In this document: piece by piece, positions 1-7,795 of the stretch
How positions within the stretch are numbered: the stretch's first letter is position 1
Layout: each line of letters starts with the position of its first letter
Source of the DNA: Croceimicrobium sp965279135
GTDB taxonomy: Bacteria > Bacteroidota > Bacteroidia > Flavobacteriales > Schleiferiaceae
Length of the DNA: 64,000 bases
Reading direction: 5' to 3'
NCBI GenBank assembly: GCA_965279135.1
Contig: OZ257133.1
Span: 1,302,001-1,366,000, forward strand
The notes under the pieces: generated by a model
What the model was told of the DNA's origin: nothing
Databases searched by the model: none
Seen by the model: only the letters and a program-made list of their open reading frames with translations
Position numbers and translations under genes: made by a program

Positions 1-307
1 CGAAGTAGATAATAGAATAATACTTTTCTTCAATAATCTTTGGATCGGTAATCTCCTGAATATCAATTTTCCCCATTTTAATATCCATCATAGGGTTAGA
101 GAACATGCTAGTTACAATTTGTAACATGGTCTCTCGAGGAACTAATTCAAATAGGCTTGGATATATATAGTCCAAAGACTGATCGAATTTACCCTCCTTT
201 AAGGTAAGCTGATACTCATTAAAAGTACTTTCAATGGAAGTTTGAGCGAAAGCCGATGAAACAATCAACAAGCTGAATGTCAGGCTAAAAAGGATCTTTT
301 TAATCAT
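1..307 (-). CDS. Secreted protein of unknown function, 3' end cut by window edge
   Basis: I translated the minus strand from the ATG at 305-307. It reads MIKKILFSLTFSLLIVSSAF followed by AQ, then a mostly polar chain, and stays open to base 1 (102 codons plus one base). The first 22 residues form a clear Sec signal peptide (KK, hydrophobic core, SAFAQ cleavage site). The following region (NEYQLTLKEGKFDQSLDYIY) looks like a small soluble periplasmic domain, but I cannot assign a family. It lies 29 bp downstream of the AI-2E-type permease on the same strand, so the two are probably co-transcribed. The C-terminus is missing because the window ends. Confidence 0.75.
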   Translation of the reverse strand, partial: MIKKILFSLTFSLLIVSSAFAQTSIESTFNEYQLTLKEGKFDQSLDYIYPSLFELVPRETMLQIVTSMFSNPMMDIKMGKIDIQEITDPKIIEEKYYSIIYF

Positions 308-336
308 CTGTATACATTTTCAATATCTCTGGCAAG

Positions 337-1476
337 CTAAGCATTATTCTCGCTACTGGGGAACCAATGTGGCAATAGGAATCGTTTGATATAAATTATA
401 GCCAAACTAGTAAGAGGAATGCCGATAATTATACCGATCGTTCCCAGAGTGTAGGTCCAGAAGCTTAAGCCTAACACCATGATCACCGGGTTTAAACCGA
501 TGTTTCGCTCCATAATTCTGGGGATTAACAAAGCCTCTTCTATGATCGATGAAAGAGCAAATACACCGATGATTATCGCCATAATCCACCAATAGGATAG
601 ATCGATTTCAGTGCTAAGTACAAGGGAGGAAAGGGCAATAGGGATTAATAAAAGGTACTGGAAATATGGAATGTAGAGTAGGAGGAACAATCCCAGGAGG
701 TAGATAAATGTTCCAGGTAAATCAAGTAGAAGGAAACAAGTTAAATAGAGTGGTAGAAGCCATAGTATAATTCGACTCCGCAGTTTGAAGTATTTCAAAA
801 AGCTTTGCTCAAAGTCTCTCCAAAATTGAGACCAGGTGCCTTGCAGTACTGGGCTCCGATATCTATTTCTTAAGCCTTGGAAATAGAGATAATTGTAGAG
901 GATTAAAACGAAGTAGATGATAAAAGAGCTCAATTGCTGCCAAAAGCTAAATGAGGGCGCTTGGAACTTCTTTTCCTCCGGCTTTTCAGATCCAAACAGT
1001 TCCGGGATTTTCTTAAACTGTTCACCAAGACTTTCCCAATCTATTTTGTTGCCGGCAGTGGCGCTGTCTATTCCGGCAATTTGCTCATCGATAAGCCTTT
1101 CCAGTTTCGCTGGATCATAAATCTCTCCAATCCAGTCCTTAACCATACTTGCTCCAGCATCCAGGTTATCCTGGTTTTGTTCTACGAGCACCGTGAAACT
1201 CTGACCAAATCTTTGAACATCACGAACTATGAAGCTAGTACTTAAAGAAAAGAAAAGCACCAGCAGTAGCACCCAGGCTAATAAGTATAGACTTACACTT
1301 AGCTCCCAATTCTTAAGCCATTTTTGCCAGCGCTCAATGCGATCACCAGCAGCGTAGGCAAGGGCTAAGGCGATAAAAAAGGGAAGGAAAATGCCGTAAA
1401 AATAGACCAGTGTTGCGGCTATAATTACCAGCCCAATTTGAGGTAAAGCGGAACCAATTTTTTGAAAAAAGCTCAT
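337..1476 (-). CDS. AI-2E family transporter (PerM/TqsA-like permease)
   Basis: The 379-aa polytopic protein has the layout of the AI-2E exporter / UPF0118 family. There are hydrophobic segments near the N-terminus (about 15-45 and 60-85), a long polar loop (about 90-175, with KDWIGEIYDPAKLERLI), then a block of membrane segments and a conserved C-terminal half (FIYLLGLFLLLYIPYFQYLL; IIEEALLIPRIMERNIGLNP; GIIIGIPLTSLAIIYIKRFL). Family members are inner-membrane permeases. TqsA exports autoinducer-2, but most homologues have unknown substrates, so the substrate here is open. Length is normal. The ATG start gives a good first membrane segment. A terminator hairpin at 1535-1560 separates it from the lipoprotein gene upstream. 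Confidence 0.85.
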   Translation of the reverse strand: MSFFQKIGSALPQIGLVIIAATLVYFYGIFLPFFIALALAYAAGDRIERWQKWLKNWELSVSLYLLAWVLLLVLFFSLSTSFIVRDVQRFGQSFTVLVEQNQDNLDAGASMVKDWIGEIYDPAKLERLIDEQIAGIDSATAGNKIDWESLGEQFKKIPELFGSEKPEEKKFQAPSFSFWQQLSSFIIYFVLILYNYLYFQGLRNRYRSPVLQGTWSQFWRDFEQSFLKYFKLRSRIILWLLPLYLTCFLLLDLPGTFIYLLGLFLLLYIPYFQYLLLIPIALSSLVLSTEIDLSYWWIMAIIIGVFALSSIIEEALLIPRIMERNIGLNPVIMVLGLSFWTYTLGTIGIIIGIPLTSLAIIYIKRFLLPHWFPSSENNA

Positions 1477-1534
1477 GGTGATTGGTTTGATTCGTCGGAG
1501 ATGCCAAAGAAATCAATTTCCAAATCAACTAAAA

Positions 1535-1563
1535 AGAAAAGACTCCCGAAGGAGTCCTTTTTT
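1535..1563 (-). terminator. Rho-independent terminator after the 1562-2398 lipoprotein gene
   Basis: Stem GACTCC (1541-1546), loop CGAA, GGAGTC (1551-1556). On the minus strand it follows the TAA at 1562-1564 directly and is followed by a T-rich run (complement of 1535-1540). The A-rich and T-rich flanks on both sides could also make it work in the other direction. Confidence 0.7.
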
Positions 1564-2398
1564 ACCATCTTAATCGAATTTGCCTTGTTCGGCCATTTAC
1601 GTTCAAAGTTGCCCATCGATCACAAGTTCCGTTACCATAGTTGAGAGTAGCAGTTTGGCCTCTTCCGTTAGTTATTTGAATGGTGCCACTGCTAATCCAG
1701 CGGCATCTAGCTTTCCGCAGAAGAGGGCTGGTAATAGTAGTGCTTCTATTTCTGCCATTGCTGGTCCATACGTTACTGGTGCCTCTAAGTTCGAATTCAT
1801 CATCAAGCCGCACTAAAGTGTTGGATCCCTGAGTGAATTCACGGCTGCGATTTACCGTCCAGTACAATGTATCTTGTTGATTGATGCTCACTATCGCTCC
1901 ATTCCCATTTCGGGTAGATTGTGGATTTCCATTAGCATTTGTTCCGGTGCGGGTTAAATTGATATTGGAAATCACCTCGCGATCGTTAAAAAAGTAATTC
2001 TGGGTTACAAGGTTTCGATTATAGCCTCTTTGACCCCTGATTCCGGTATAGCTTATGATAATTTGTCCGCGTCGGTAATTGCTGTCAGGCCCGATGCAAT
2101 TGGCTGGTCCAAAATCGATAATAATTCGAGGTGGAATTGTAGTTGTATCTCTAACCAGAGTTGCACATGAACTGGCATTTTTAAAGGAAGTCAATTCACC
2201 AGTTTCGGCTTCCTCAGCTAGAGCCTCCAAATCTGCATCAACGGCTTCTGCGTCTGTCTGTTCTGTTGCGTAAGTCACGGCCTCATCAATTGACCAATCC
2301 TCATTCTCTTCATTCTTATCACAAGCACTGAAACCAAGGCTAATAATGAGAACACCAATAAGTGATTTCGTCTTCATTTTAATAGGATTTAAGTTCAT
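1562..2398 (-). CDS. Hypothetical lipoprotein
   Basis: 278 aa with a lipoprotein signal peptide ending in a lipobox (GVLIISLGFSAC) and a charged DKNEENEDW segment right after the Cys, a context typical of Bacteroidota surface or outer-membrane lipoproteins. The body (about 60-278) is rich in Asn, Arg and Thr, with repeated strand-like phrases (NGNGAIVSINQQDTLYWTVN; RGQTATLNYGNGTCDRWATL), suggesting an all-beta domain. I do not recognise the family. A second ATG at 2375-2377 gives the shorter start MKTKSLIG, which would make a tidier signal peptide; either start is possible. It lies 49 bp downstream of the META-domain lipoprotein gene on the same strand. Confidence 0.75.
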   Translation of the reverse strand: MNLNPIKMKTKSLIGVLIISLGFSACDKNEENEDWSIDEAVTYATEQTDAEAVDADLEALAEEAETGELTSFKNASSCATLVRDTTTIPPRIIIDFGPANCIGPDSNYRRGQIIISYTGIRGQRGYNRNLVTQNYFFNDREVISNINLTRTGTNANGNPQSTRNGNGAIVSINQQDTLYWTVNRSREFTQGSNTLVRLDDEFELRGTSNVWTSNGRNRSTTITSPLLRKARCRWISSGTIQITNGRGQTATLNYGNGTCDRWATLNVNGRTRQIRLRW

Positions 2399-2447
2399 AC
2401 TTCCCTTGGACGATACACCTTACTAAAGGTTTAAAAAGAAGTCAGAA

Positions 2448-3161
2448 CTAGGGTATTAGAGTGTAGCGATTAAAGTATAATATGCTGTTTCCCAGGGAGT
2501 CAGAAAGAATCAATTCTTCAGGTTTAGGAATGGAATAATGTCGAGCTTTGAAGAGAAGAGAGATGTATTGTGAATCCATTTGAGGAGGATCGCAATAGAG
2601 AAGGGTGGAGTTCATATTACGGATCTTAAAATCTCCATTACCATCAATATCTGCGGCTCCCCCAAAACCATTGCAACCAGAATAGCCTCCATAAATACTA
2701 TCCTTTCCAATAGAAAGAGACATCTCTCGACTGTGACTGGTTAAAGCATGATAGTTTTTCATGATCGTAAGTTTCCAGCTACTCTCAAAAATGTTGGTAT
2801 CCCTTGCCAGGTTTCTCCATGGAGTAGTATTCGATCTTAAAGCAGCATGATTTGCAAAGGAAGAATCCAGAACTAAGGACAAGGAATCAAAGTCTAGTTT
2901 AAGCCAACCTTGAGAATTAAAAGTAGCTCTAGTCTTTGAGAATCGAGTGGAGCTACTTTTAAGGTAATTCCTATGGGCTAATAGTGCACGACCATTGGCC
3001 TTTATTCTTAATTCGTAATCTGCGCTATGCCCGGTGTTTCGGACTCGAAGTGTGTAATGACCCTGCCAATGATCAAAGCTTGGCTTAGGCTTATTGGAAA
3101 TCAAGCCACAGCTAACTATAAATAGCGAGAACACTATAATTGAAGGCAGAGTAAAGCGCAC
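2448..3161 (-). CDS. META domain-containing lipoprotein (HslJ-like)
   Basis: 237 aa. Residues 1-18 form a lipoprotein signal (FSLFIVSC lipobox). The C-terminal half carries the META/HslJ signature: SGCNGFGG followed by NMNSTLLYCDPPQMDSQYIS and a final strand ending in ILYFNRYT. This matches the family pattern of a substrate-less beta domain linked in other bacteria to stress or heat-shock responses. The N-terminal half (about 25-125) is a separate strand-rich region without a clear family. The start codon is GTG (3159-3161), 17 bp downstream of the fabH terminator hairpin. No ATG lies upstream in frame that would give a better signal peptide. Confidence 0.8.
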   Translation of the reverse strand: MRFTLPSIIVFSLFIVSCGLISNKPKPSFDHWQGHYTLRVRNTGHSADYELRIKANGRALLAHRNYLKSSSTRFSKTRATFNSQGWLKLDFDSLSLVLDSSFANHAALRSNTTPWRNLARDTNIFESSWKLTIMKNYHALTSHSREMSLSIGKDSIYGGYSGCNGFGGAADIDGNGDFKIRNMNSTLLYCDPPQMDSQYISLLFKARHYSIPKPEELILSDSLGNSILYFNRYTLIP

Positions 3162-3162
3162 C

Positions 3163-3206
3163 TTTAAAAATATAAAAACCCTGACTTAGAGAAATCTAAA
3201 TCAGGG
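3163..3206 (-). terminator. Rho-independent terminator downstream of fabH
   Basis: Inverted repeat CCCTGAcTTAGA (3179-3190), loop GAAA, TCTAAaTCAGGG (3195-3206). On the minus strand it is followed by a U-rich run (complement of 3163-3178). It ends the fabH transcript just before the GTG start of the META lipoprotein. Confidence 0.75.
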
Positions 3207-3232
3207 TAAATGTTTTATCCAGAGTTCGATGC

Positions 3233-4243
3233 TTAGAACTGAATCAGGGCACTTCCCCAGGTAAACCCGCTACCAAAGGCAGCTAAGCAGAGGAGATCGC
3301 CCTCCTTTAACCTTCCAGCCTGCTTGGCCTCGCTTAAGGCAATCGGAATTGAAGCGGCAGTCGTATTACCGTATTTCATAATGTTATTAAAAACCTTCTC
3401 AGGAGCGAGTCCCATTTTGGCCTGTATGTACTGAGAGATTCTCAAATTAGCCTGATGTGGTATTAAAAGATTGATGTCTTCCGGCTTTTTGGATACATCT
3501 TCCAATGCCTCTAATATCACTTGCTGAAAACGAGTCACGGCGTGCTTAAAGACGAAATTCCCATTCATGTAGGGGTAGTAACTTAAGTCTTCCGGATCAT
3601 TTTCATCCATAATCTGATCTACCCATCTTGATGTAGCCGGGCCTAAAAGCGCTAATTCCTTGGCGTGTTGTCCTTCAGAATGCAGTTTTGTAGTGAGTAC
3701 ACCTTTACTCTGATCCTCACCGGCAGAAAGGACTACCGCACCAGCGCCATCACCGAAAATCACTGATACACCGCGCCCTCTGGTAGTTTTATCCAATCCG
3801 CCACTGTGTAATTCGGAGCCGATGAGCAGTATGTTCTTATACATCCCAGTTTTAATGAACTGATCAGCAACAGAAAGACCATAAACAAATCCGCTACACT
3901 GGTTTCGAACGTCTAAGGCACCAATTGTGTCAATTCCCAGGTTCTGTTGCACCTGCACTCCAGGACCGGGAAAGTAATAGTCGGGAGAAAGGGTAGCGAA
4001 AATGATAAAATCTATATCGCTGGGTTCCAGACCAGCATCCTCAATGGCTCTTAAGCCAGCTTTAGTTCCCATTCCAGAGGTAGTATCCTCTTCACTTCCG
4101 GCAATAGCCCAACGTCGTTCCTTGATTCCGGTTCGCTCCTGAATCCATTCATCCGAAGTCTCCATGATCTTTGATAGATCATCGTTTGTAACCACGTTTT
4201 CAGGCACGTAGTGGCCCACTCCGGCAATAACCGTTCTTTTCAT
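3233..4243 (-). CDS. fabH: Beta-ketoacyl-ACP synthase III (FabH)
   Basis: The 336-aa protein is a thiolase-fold KAS III. It starts fatty-acid synthesis by condensing acyl-CoA with malonyl-ACP. The catalytic triad is complete: Cys116 (RNQCSGFVYG), His263 (LLIPHQANLR) and Asn293 (KYGNTTAASIP). The glycine-rich VIFGDGAGAVVL and the C-terminal FGSGFTWGSALI are typical. Compared with E. coli FabH it has a longer segment around 195-230 (HAKELALLGP, PYMNG), as in the second FabH type common in Bacteroidota, so it may be a paralogue with a different chain preference. It stands as its own unit with a terminator behind it. The next gene upstream on the strand encodes a CoA-transferase-like enzyme. Confidence 0.93.
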   Translation of the reverse strand: MKRTVIAGVGHYVPENVVTNDDLSKIMETSDEWIQERTGIKERRWAIAGSEEDTTSGMGTKAGLRAIEDAGLEPSDIDFIIFATLSPDYYFPGPGVQVQQNLGIDTIGALDVRNQCSGFVYGLSVADQFIKTGMYKNILLIGSELHSGGLDKTTRGRGVSVIFGDGAGAVVLSAGEDQSKGVLTTKLHSEGQHAKELALLGPATSRWVDQIMDENDPEDLSYYPYMNGNFVFKHAVTRFQQVILEALEDVSKKPEDINLLIPHQANLRISQYIQAKMGLAPEKVFNNIMKYGNTTAASIPIALSEAKQAGRLKEGDLLCLAAFGSGFTWGSALIQF

Positions 4244-4298
4244 AAAGTATTGATTGTATTCCTATACCAGAACACAAATAAAGCAAAAACAATTTTGC

Positions 4299-5564
4299 TT
4301 AATGGATAGCGTCGAAATACTGCTTTAGGATAGCTTCACGATGATCTGGGTGGGCTATTCCGGCCATAGCTTCCGCTCTCTGCTTCAATGTTTTGCCATA
4401 AAGATTGGCAATGCCATATTCGGTAACGATGTATTGTACGTGGGATCGCGTCGTAACTACACCCGCTCCATTTTTCAGAAAAGGCACAATCCGAGTATCT
4501 CCCCGACGGGTAGTTGAGGGAAGAGCGAGAATAGGCTTTCCACCTTTTGAGAGCATCGCACCGCGGATAAAATCCATTTGTCCGCCAACGCCGCTATACA
4601 TCCTTGGTCCAATACTGTCAGCACAAACTTGCCCGGTAATATCGATCTCCACAGCAGAGTTTATGCTTATAGCCTTGGGATTTTTCCGAATCACCGCAGT
4701 ATCATTCACATAACCAATATCCAAAAGGTTGACCTGTGGGTTGTCATCTATAAAATTATAGAGCTTCTTAGAGCCCATTACGAAGCCACTAATGATCTTA
4801 CCCGGATGAGTTTTTTTCTCTGAACCGTTGATAACACCCTTTTCTACCAGATCGAGAATTCCATCTGAGAACATCTCAGTGTGAACTCCCAGATTCTTAA
4901 GATGTCCCATTTGACTTAAAGCTGCGTTCGGAATTGCACCAATACCCATTTGTAAACAAGATCCGTCTTCTACCAATGAAGCCACATGCCTTCCAATTTC
5001 CATTTCGGTATCCGTCGGTTCAACTGGTTCGTGGGAAGGGATATCTTCATCAACCTCCACCAATGCATCAAATTTGGACAGATGGATTAAACTATCTCCA
5101 TGGGTACGTGGAACCCTGGGGTTAACTTGTGCAATTACATGCTCTGCCGCTTGAGCCGCCGCTAAACTGGCATCTACCGAAGTGCCTAAGGAACAAAAGC
5201 CGTGTTTATCGGGAGGTGATACCTGCATTAATGCCACATTGATGGGCAAGGTCTTTCGCCGAAACAAGTAGGGTATTTCTGAAAGGAAAACCGGAGTATA
5301 AGATCCGTTTCCAGCTTTAATGGTATGGCGAACATTAGCTCCAATAAAAAGCGAGTTTACATGGAAGCTATCAGAGTAAATGGGGTCAGCATAAGGTGCT
5401 TCACCTTCAATATGTAAGTGGGTTACTTCAACATTCCGCAATTCTGCATGTCTTGCGGTCATTGCCTTAATTAAGGCTTGTGGAGCCATAGAAACCGAAT
5501 GAACGTAAACGCGATCATTGCTTTCAATCACTTTTACCGCCTCATCGGCGCTACAATATTTCAT
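4299..5564 (-). CDS. Acetyl-CoA hydrolase/transferase family protein (4-hydroxybutyrate CoA-transferase-like)
   Basis: 421 aa with the two-domain layout of the acetyl-CoA hydrolase/transferase family. The N-terminal domain (1-200) has the QVSPPDKHGFCSLGTSVDA motif. The C-terminal domain (about 200-421) has QMGIGAIPNAAL, GVHTEMFSDGILDL, GGQMDFIRGA and VTEYGIANL. Glu230 in HTEMFSD sits where 4-hydroxybutyrate CoA-transferases carry the glutamate that forms the CoA thioester. The expected reaction moves CoA between acetyl-CoA and an organic acid, or hydrolyses acetyl-CoA; the true acid substrate cannot be read from sequence. 55 bp separate it from fabH on the same strand, so both may share a transcript in acyl-CoA metabolism. 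Confidence 0.85.
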   Translation of the reverse strand: MKYCSADEAVKVIESNDRVYVHSVSMAPQALIKAMTARHAELRNVEVTHLHIEGEAPYADPIYSDSFHVNSLFIGANVRHTIKAGNGSYTPVFLSEIPYLFRRKTLPINVALMQVSPPDKHGFCSLGTSVDASLAAAQAAEHVIAQVNPRVPRTHGDSLIHLSKFDALVEVDEDIPSHEPVEPTDTEMEIGRHVASLVEDGSCLQMGIGAIPNAALSQMGHLKNLGVHTEMFSDGILDLVEKGVINGSEKKTHPGKIISGFVMGSKKLYNFIDDNPQVNLLDIGYVNDTAVIRKNPKAISINSAVEIDITGQVCADSIGPRMYSGVGGQMDFIRGAMLSKGGKPILALPSTTRRGDTRIVPFLKNGAGVVTTRSHVQYIVTEYGIANLYGKTLKQRAEAMAGIAHPDHREAILKQYFDAIH

Positions 5565-5783
5565 GGTGCTTCAATTTTTCATCAAGATTACGACCGCATA
5601 AAAGCTGAAACTATGATGCTTGTCAGGGTTTGCTAATCGGGCCTAACATTCACCAAAAAAGCTGTCAGTTTTTTACTCATTAGCTCACAAAATGACATCC
5701 TGTAATTGCATTCCGACGATTCGTCAGTTTTCAGGCTGAGGCACAAGCTTTGTCAACCGATATTTGACCAAAAACTAAAATTT

Positions 5784-7670
5784 ATGAGTACCGGAAAAAT
5801 CAACGTTACTGCAGACAATATTTTCCCGATCATCAAGAAGTTCTTGTACAGTGATCATGAGATTTTCTTAAGAGAACTAGTATCCAATGCGGTTGATGCT
5901 ACCCAAAAACTGAAGACCCTTAGCAGGATAGGGGAATCTGATGCTGAACTGGGTGATCTAACTATTCAGGTTAAGCTGGACAAGGAGAATAAGACCCTAA
6001 CAATTTCTGACCGCGGAATTGGAATGAGTCCGGAAGAGGTTGACAAGTATATCAATCAACTCGCTTTTTCCGGTGCCGAGGAATTTGTGCAGAAGTATGA
6101 AGATAAGGCCGATGGGGCTGCGATTATCGGTCATTTCGGTTTGGGCTTTTACTCTTCCTTCATGGTTGCGAAAAAAGTGGAGATATTCTCTCGCTCTCAT
6201 AAATCGGATGCAGCTGGGGCTTACTGGTCTTGCGAAGGCAATCCGGAGTTTGAGCTTAAGGAAAGCGATGAGCGCGCTGATCGTGGTACCGATATCGTAT
6301 TGCACATCAACGATGATTCTACTGAGTTCCTAGAAGAATCAAAGATCTCAGAACTTTTAAATAAGTACTGTCGGTTCCTGCCAATTCCAATCCAATTTGG
6401 AGAAAAGGAAATTACTGAAACTGAAGGGGAAGGAGAGGATAAAAAAGAGACCAAGAAAAAGGTCGCTGATATTGTTAACGTTACAGACCCAGCCTGGACT
6501 AAGAACCCATCTGACCTTGAAAATGAGGACTATACCTCTTTTTACCGTCAGCTTTATCCTTACAGCTTTGAGGAGCCACTTTTCCACATTCACCTAAACG
6601 TCGACTATCCATTCGATTTAAATGGGATACTATTCTTCCCGCGCATAAAGCCGAATATGGATTTGCAACGTAACAAGATCCAATTGTATCAAAACCAGGT
6701 TTATGTTACAGATAACCTCGAAGGCATAGTTCCCGACTTCTTAACCTTATTACATGGGGTAATTGATTCTAAGGATATTCCACTTAATGTGTCTCGCTCT
6801 TATCTCCAGGCAGATGGTGCGGTGAAAAAAATCAGCGGCCATATCACTAAAAAAGTGGCTGATAAACTAAGTAGTCTGTTCAAAAAGGATCGTGCTGATT
6901 TCGAAAGCAAATGGAACGACATTAAGGTTATTATCGAATATGGTCTATTAAGTGACGATAAGTTTTTTGAGAAAGCCCAGAAATTCACACTATTCCAAAA
7001 TGTAGAAGGCCAATATTTCACTTTTGATGAATATGTCGAAAAGATTAAGGAGAGCCAGAAAGATAAAGACGGCAATCTAGTGGTGCTTTATGCTGCTCAT
7101 AAAGATGGTCAACACAGTTATATCAAAAAAGCCCAGAATAAGGGATATGATGTATTGTTGATGGAAGGACCGCTTGTGAGTCATCTAATGCAAAAGCTTG
7201 AGGGAGGCGACCATAAAGTGAAGTTTGCACGGGTAGATAGCGATAGCATTGAAAAGCTAATCGCAAAGGATGAGGAACAGATCTCACTCTTAAGTGAGGA
7301 GCAAAAGGAGAAGCTAAAACCAATGATCGAAGAGCAACTGGATAAAGGAACTTATAATGTTGTTCTTGAAGCCCTTGATAGCTCTGAATCACCATTCACC
7401 ATTACCGTTCCCGAGTTTATGCGCCGAATGAAGGAAATGCAAGCTACCGGCGGCGGGATGATGGGAATGGGGGATCTCCCGGACATGTATAATCTCGTGG
7501 TGAATACTAACAATCCTACTATCTCTAACATTTTAGATGAAAAGGATGATAAGAAGCGAAACGCCCTAATTAATAAGGGAAGAGATTTGGCTTTGCTGGC
7601 TCAGAATCTGCTTCATGGTGAAGCGCTAACCAATTTTGTGGAAGATCAATTTGCTGATCTGGGTAATTAG
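5784..7670 (+). CDS. htpG: Molecular chaperone HtpG (Hsp90)
   Basis: 628 aa from the ATG at 5784. A longer reading from a TTG at 5706 adds 26 residues unlike the family N-terminus, whereas MSTGKINVTADNIFPIIKKF matches it. The GHKL ATPase domain (1-230) carries RELVSNAVDA (Glu31, Asn35), DRGIGM (Asp76) and GHFGLGFYS. The middle domain follows (about 255-500), with LFFPRIKPNMDLQRNKIQLY and LNVSRSYLQ. The C-terminal dimerisation domain runs to the end. HtpG is a cytosolic ATP-dependent chaperone for late folding. There is an acidic, Lys-rich linker (about 210-235) and a Gly/Met-rich GGGMMGMGD segment. It is monocistronic, divergent from the CoA-transferase gene and ended by a strong terminator. 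Confidence 0.97.
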   Translation: MSTGKINVTADNIFPIIKKFLYSDHEIFLRELVSNAVDATQKLKTLSRIGESDAELGDLTIQVKLDKENKTLTISDRGIGMSPEEVDKYINQLAFSGAEEFVQKYEDKADGAAIIGHFGLGFYSSFMVAKKVEIFSRSHKSDAAGAYWSCEGNPEFELKESDERADRGTDIVLHINDDSTEFLEESKISELLNKYCRFLPIPIQFGEKEITETEGEGEDKKETKKKVADIVNVTDPAWTKNPSDLENEDYTSFYRQLYPYSFEEPLFHIHLNVDYPFDLNGILFFPRIKPNMDLQRNKIQLYQNQVYVTDNLEGIVPDFLTLLHGVIDSKDIPLNVSRSYLQADGAVKKISGHITKKVADKLSSLFKKDRADFESKWNDIKVIIEYGLLSDDKFFEKAQKFTLFQNVEGQYFTFDEYVEKIKESQKDKDGNLVVLYAAHKDGQHSYIKKAQNKGYDVLLMEGPLVSHLMQKLEGGDHKVKFARVDSDSIEKLIAKDEEQISLLSEEQKEKLKPMIEEQLDKGTYNVVLEALDSSESPFTITVPEFMRRMKEMQATGGGMMGMGDLPDMYNLVVNTNNPTISNILDEKDDKKRNALINKGRDLALLAQNLLHGEALTNFVEDQFADLGN

Positions 7671-7693
7671 AGCTCGATCTAACATAAGTATAC

Positions 7694-7730
7694 AAAACCC
7701 TCTTCCAATCCATTTGGGAGAGGGTTTTTC
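7694..7730 (+). terminator. Rho-independent terminator of htpG
   Basis: Long stem AAACCCTCTtCC (7695-7706) with GGgAGAGGGTTT (7716-7727) around a 9-nt loop, followed by a T run to 7729. It sits 25 bp after the htpG stop codon. Confidence 0.85.
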
Positions 7731-7795
7731 ATTCGTAAACTAGTTAGAGTCATTTATCAGCTTTAGCATTTCCTAATTTGCAGCAAATTGGGCCA

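Noticed and set aside
4405..4823. Two plus-strand open frames opposite the CoA-transferase gene
   Set aside because: Both are shadows of the conserved minus-strand gene; neither shows a family pattern.
5706..5783. N-terminal extension of HtpG from TTG at 5706
   Set aside because: The 26 extra residues do not fit the family, and the ATG at 5784 gives the classic start.
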